DNA of 64,000 bases from Acidobacteriota bacterium (GTDB lineage: Bacteria > Acidobacteriota > Vicinamibacteria > Vicinamibacterales > CAVVIG01): positions 209,450-273,449 of the forward strand of contig JAFDVO010000018.1 in assembly GCA_018268955.1 (NCBI GenBank), read 5' to 3'. A program made the translations under genes and the position numbers. Below are positions 62,635 through 64,000 of this stretch, in pieces; the stretch's first letter is position 1; each line of letters starts with the position of its first letter. The notes under the pieces were generated by a model that had not been told where the DNA came from, ran no database searches, and saw nothing but the letters and a program-made list of their open reading frames with translations.

Positions 62635-63882
62635 TCACTGCTCCCCCCTCGCCATCTGGTCGATCCGGCGCTCCAGAAATCGACGCTCCGGCTCCTGCTT
62701 CGTCAGGCTGAGTGCGCGCGTGTAGGCCTCGTGCGCGTCGCTCCAGCGTTCGAGGCGTCGCAGGAGGTCCGCGCGTGCGGCGTGAAGGAGGCGGTAGTCC
62801 GCGAGCTCACCGCGTGCGAGCATCGCGTCGAGAATCGACAGGCCGGCGGCCGGGCCGTCCCGCATGGCCACAGCCACGGCGCGATTCAGCCGGACGACGG
62901 CCGAGGGTTCGACCCGCACGAGGACGTTGTAAAGGCCGACGATCTCGGCCCAGTCGGTGGCTGCCGCGGTTGGCGCGTCCGCGTGGACGGCGGCAATGGC
63001 CGCCTGAATCGTATAGGGCCCGATACGCCTCGACCCCAGCGCCTGCTGGACCAGCTGCACGCCCTCGGCGATCTGCGCACGATCCCAGAGGCTGCGGTCC
63101 TGCTGCTCGAGCAGCACCACGTCCCCACTCGCGTCGACGCGCGCCTGGCGGCGAGATTCGTGCAGCAGCATCAACGCCAGCAATCCCTGCGCCTCGGGTT
63201 CCGGCAGCAGGTCGACCAGCAGACGACCGAGCCGTATCGCCTCGCGCGCCAGGTCGTGCCTGATCAGTGCCGGGCCTGACGAAGCCGTGTAGCCCTCGTT
63301 GAACACGAGGTAGATCACGCGCAGGACCGCGTCGAGCCGTTGGGGAAGCTGGGTTCGACCGGGAACCTCGTAGGGAATCCGCGCCGCCCGAATCTTCCCC
63401 TTGGCCCGCACGATGCGCTGCGCGAGCGTCGGTGCCGGCGTCAGGAACGCACGGGCGATCTCCTCGGTGGTGAGCCCGCACACTTCCCGAAGCGTCAGCG
63501 CAATCTGCGCGTCCGGCGACAGGGCGGGATGGCAACAGGTAAAGATCAGCCGGAGCTGGTCGTCCGCGACGCTCTCCGCGTCCGCCCACGTCAGCGGATC
63601 GGCCGCGACGACGGCGGACGGGTCGCCAAGCGTGTCGAGCGGGTCGAATCGCTTCTGACGCCTGATCGCGTCAATGGCCTTGAAACGTCCCGCCGACACC
63701 AGCCACGCCCGCGGGTTCGCCGGCACGCCGTCGACAGGCCACTGCTCCAGCGCCGCCCGAAACGCCTCGTGCAGCGCCTCCTCCGCCCGATCGAAATCCC
63801 CAAGCAGCCGGATCAGCGTCGCCAGGACACGCCGCGACTCCGCTTCGTAGATGGCCTCGATGCGCGATGCAATCTCAGTCAC
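62635..63882 (-). CDS. ECF42-type sigma factor with TPR-like tail
   Basis: 415 aa, GTG start. Region 2 (GDFDRAEEALHEAFRAALEQ, NPRAWLVSAGRFKAIDAIRR) and region 4 (LTLREVCGLTTEEIARAFL) are followed by a ~200-residue helical extension (FNEGYTASSG ... LLHAARADLLRRLERWSDAH) needed for activity in ECF42 proteins. No anti-sigma factor is present; the downstream DGPF gene is the usual partner. An upstream in-frame start at 63936 would include repeat DNA. Confidence 0.92.
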   Translation of the reverse strand: MTEIASRIEAIYEAESRRVLATLIRLLGDFDRAEEALHEAFRAALEQWPVDGVPANPRAWLVSAGRFKAIDAIRRQKRFDPLDTLGDPSAVVAADPLTWADAESVADDQLRLIFTCCHPALSPDAQIALTLREVCGLTTEEIARAFLTPAPTLAQRIVRAKGKIRAARIPYEVPGRTQLPQRLDAVLRVIYLVFNEGYTASSGPALIRHDLAREAIRLGRLLVDLLPEPEAQGLLALMLLHESRRQARVDASGDVVLLEQQDRSLWDRAQIAEGVQLVQQALGSRRIGPYTIQAAIAAVHADAPTAAATDWAEIVGLYNVLVRVEPSAVVRLNRAVAVAMRDGPAAGLSILDAMLARGELADYRLLHAARADLLRRLERWSDAHEAYTRALSLTKQEPERRFLERRIDQMARGEQ

Positions 63883-63912
63883 GGCCAGACTGTCCCGCCC
63901 CCCCGCGTCCCC

Positions 63913-63968
63913 CAACCTCCAACCTCCAACCTCCAACCTCCGCCTTCTACCCTCTGCCCTCCGCCCTC
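63913..63968. repeat. period-7 tandem tract, 8 units
   Basis: CAACCTC four times, CGCCTTC, TACCCTC, TGCCCTC, CGCCCTC. It lies upstream of the ECF42 gene at the window edge. Confidence 0.9.
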
Positions 63969-64000
63969 TCCCCCCGACCTCTGTGCAACCGGAAACATAG

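Overview
The window is 64 kb of GC-rich bacterial DNA with about 57 protein genes, one tRNA and no rRNA, insertion sequence or CRISPR array. Gene content (secreted DUF4159 and DUF5818-like proteins, a TonB-dependent receptor with an N-terminal carboxypeptidase-regulatory domain, a Ser/Thr kinase with a TPR tail next to an ECF sigma factor, YncE-like propellers joined to RND pumps) suggests Acidobacteriota, probably the Vicinamibacteria. This is inferred from style; no rRNA is present to prove it.

Layout. 1-5.6 kb, minus strand: threonine synthesis (hom-thrC), then a siroheme/sulfite-reductase operon preceded by a short polycysteine reading frame and an intrinsic terminator. 5.8-10.8 kb: a uvrA / HEAT-repeat protein / 3-methyladenine glycosylase operon. 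11-18.6 kb: single genes (cytochrome c, cupin, frameshifted sirtuin, tRNA-Thr, a possible island scar with a Fic protein, DUF4159, amidohydrolase, BON protein). 18.7-25.7 kb: a propeller-OMF-MFP-RND efflux operon. 25.8-30.2 kb: pirin, AzgA-type purine permease, lipoprotein, AT-hook protein. 30.4-37.2 kb, plus strand: a Cus-type copper/silver efflux operon. 37.2-45 kb: Kup potassium transporter under a c-di-AMP riboswitch, N-end-rule transferase, TonB-dependent receptor, PEGA lipoprotein, di-haem peroxidase. 45-53 kb: site-2 protease, Smr protein, a DyP-peroxidase/catalase fusion, a kinase and convergent ECF sigma factor. 53.3-58.6 kb: a complete hoxEFUYHW operon for an NAD-coupled [NiFe] hydrogenase with its own maturation protease. 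58.7-64 kb: M28 peptidase, SUI1 factor, CoA-transferase, and a DGPF/ECF42 sigma pair.

Three genome-style features run through the window. Many intergenic gaps hold degenerate tandem tracts with a period of 7 or 8 bases (9 in one block). A roughly 100-bp palindromic element occurs three times. Many first genes lack a Shine-Dalgarno sequence and instead have a TAnnnT hexamer ending exactly 6-7 bases before the start codon, which points to leaderless mRNAs. The most interesting single locus is the cysteine-rich leader and terminator before the siroheme operon, which looks like a cysteine-sensing attenuator.
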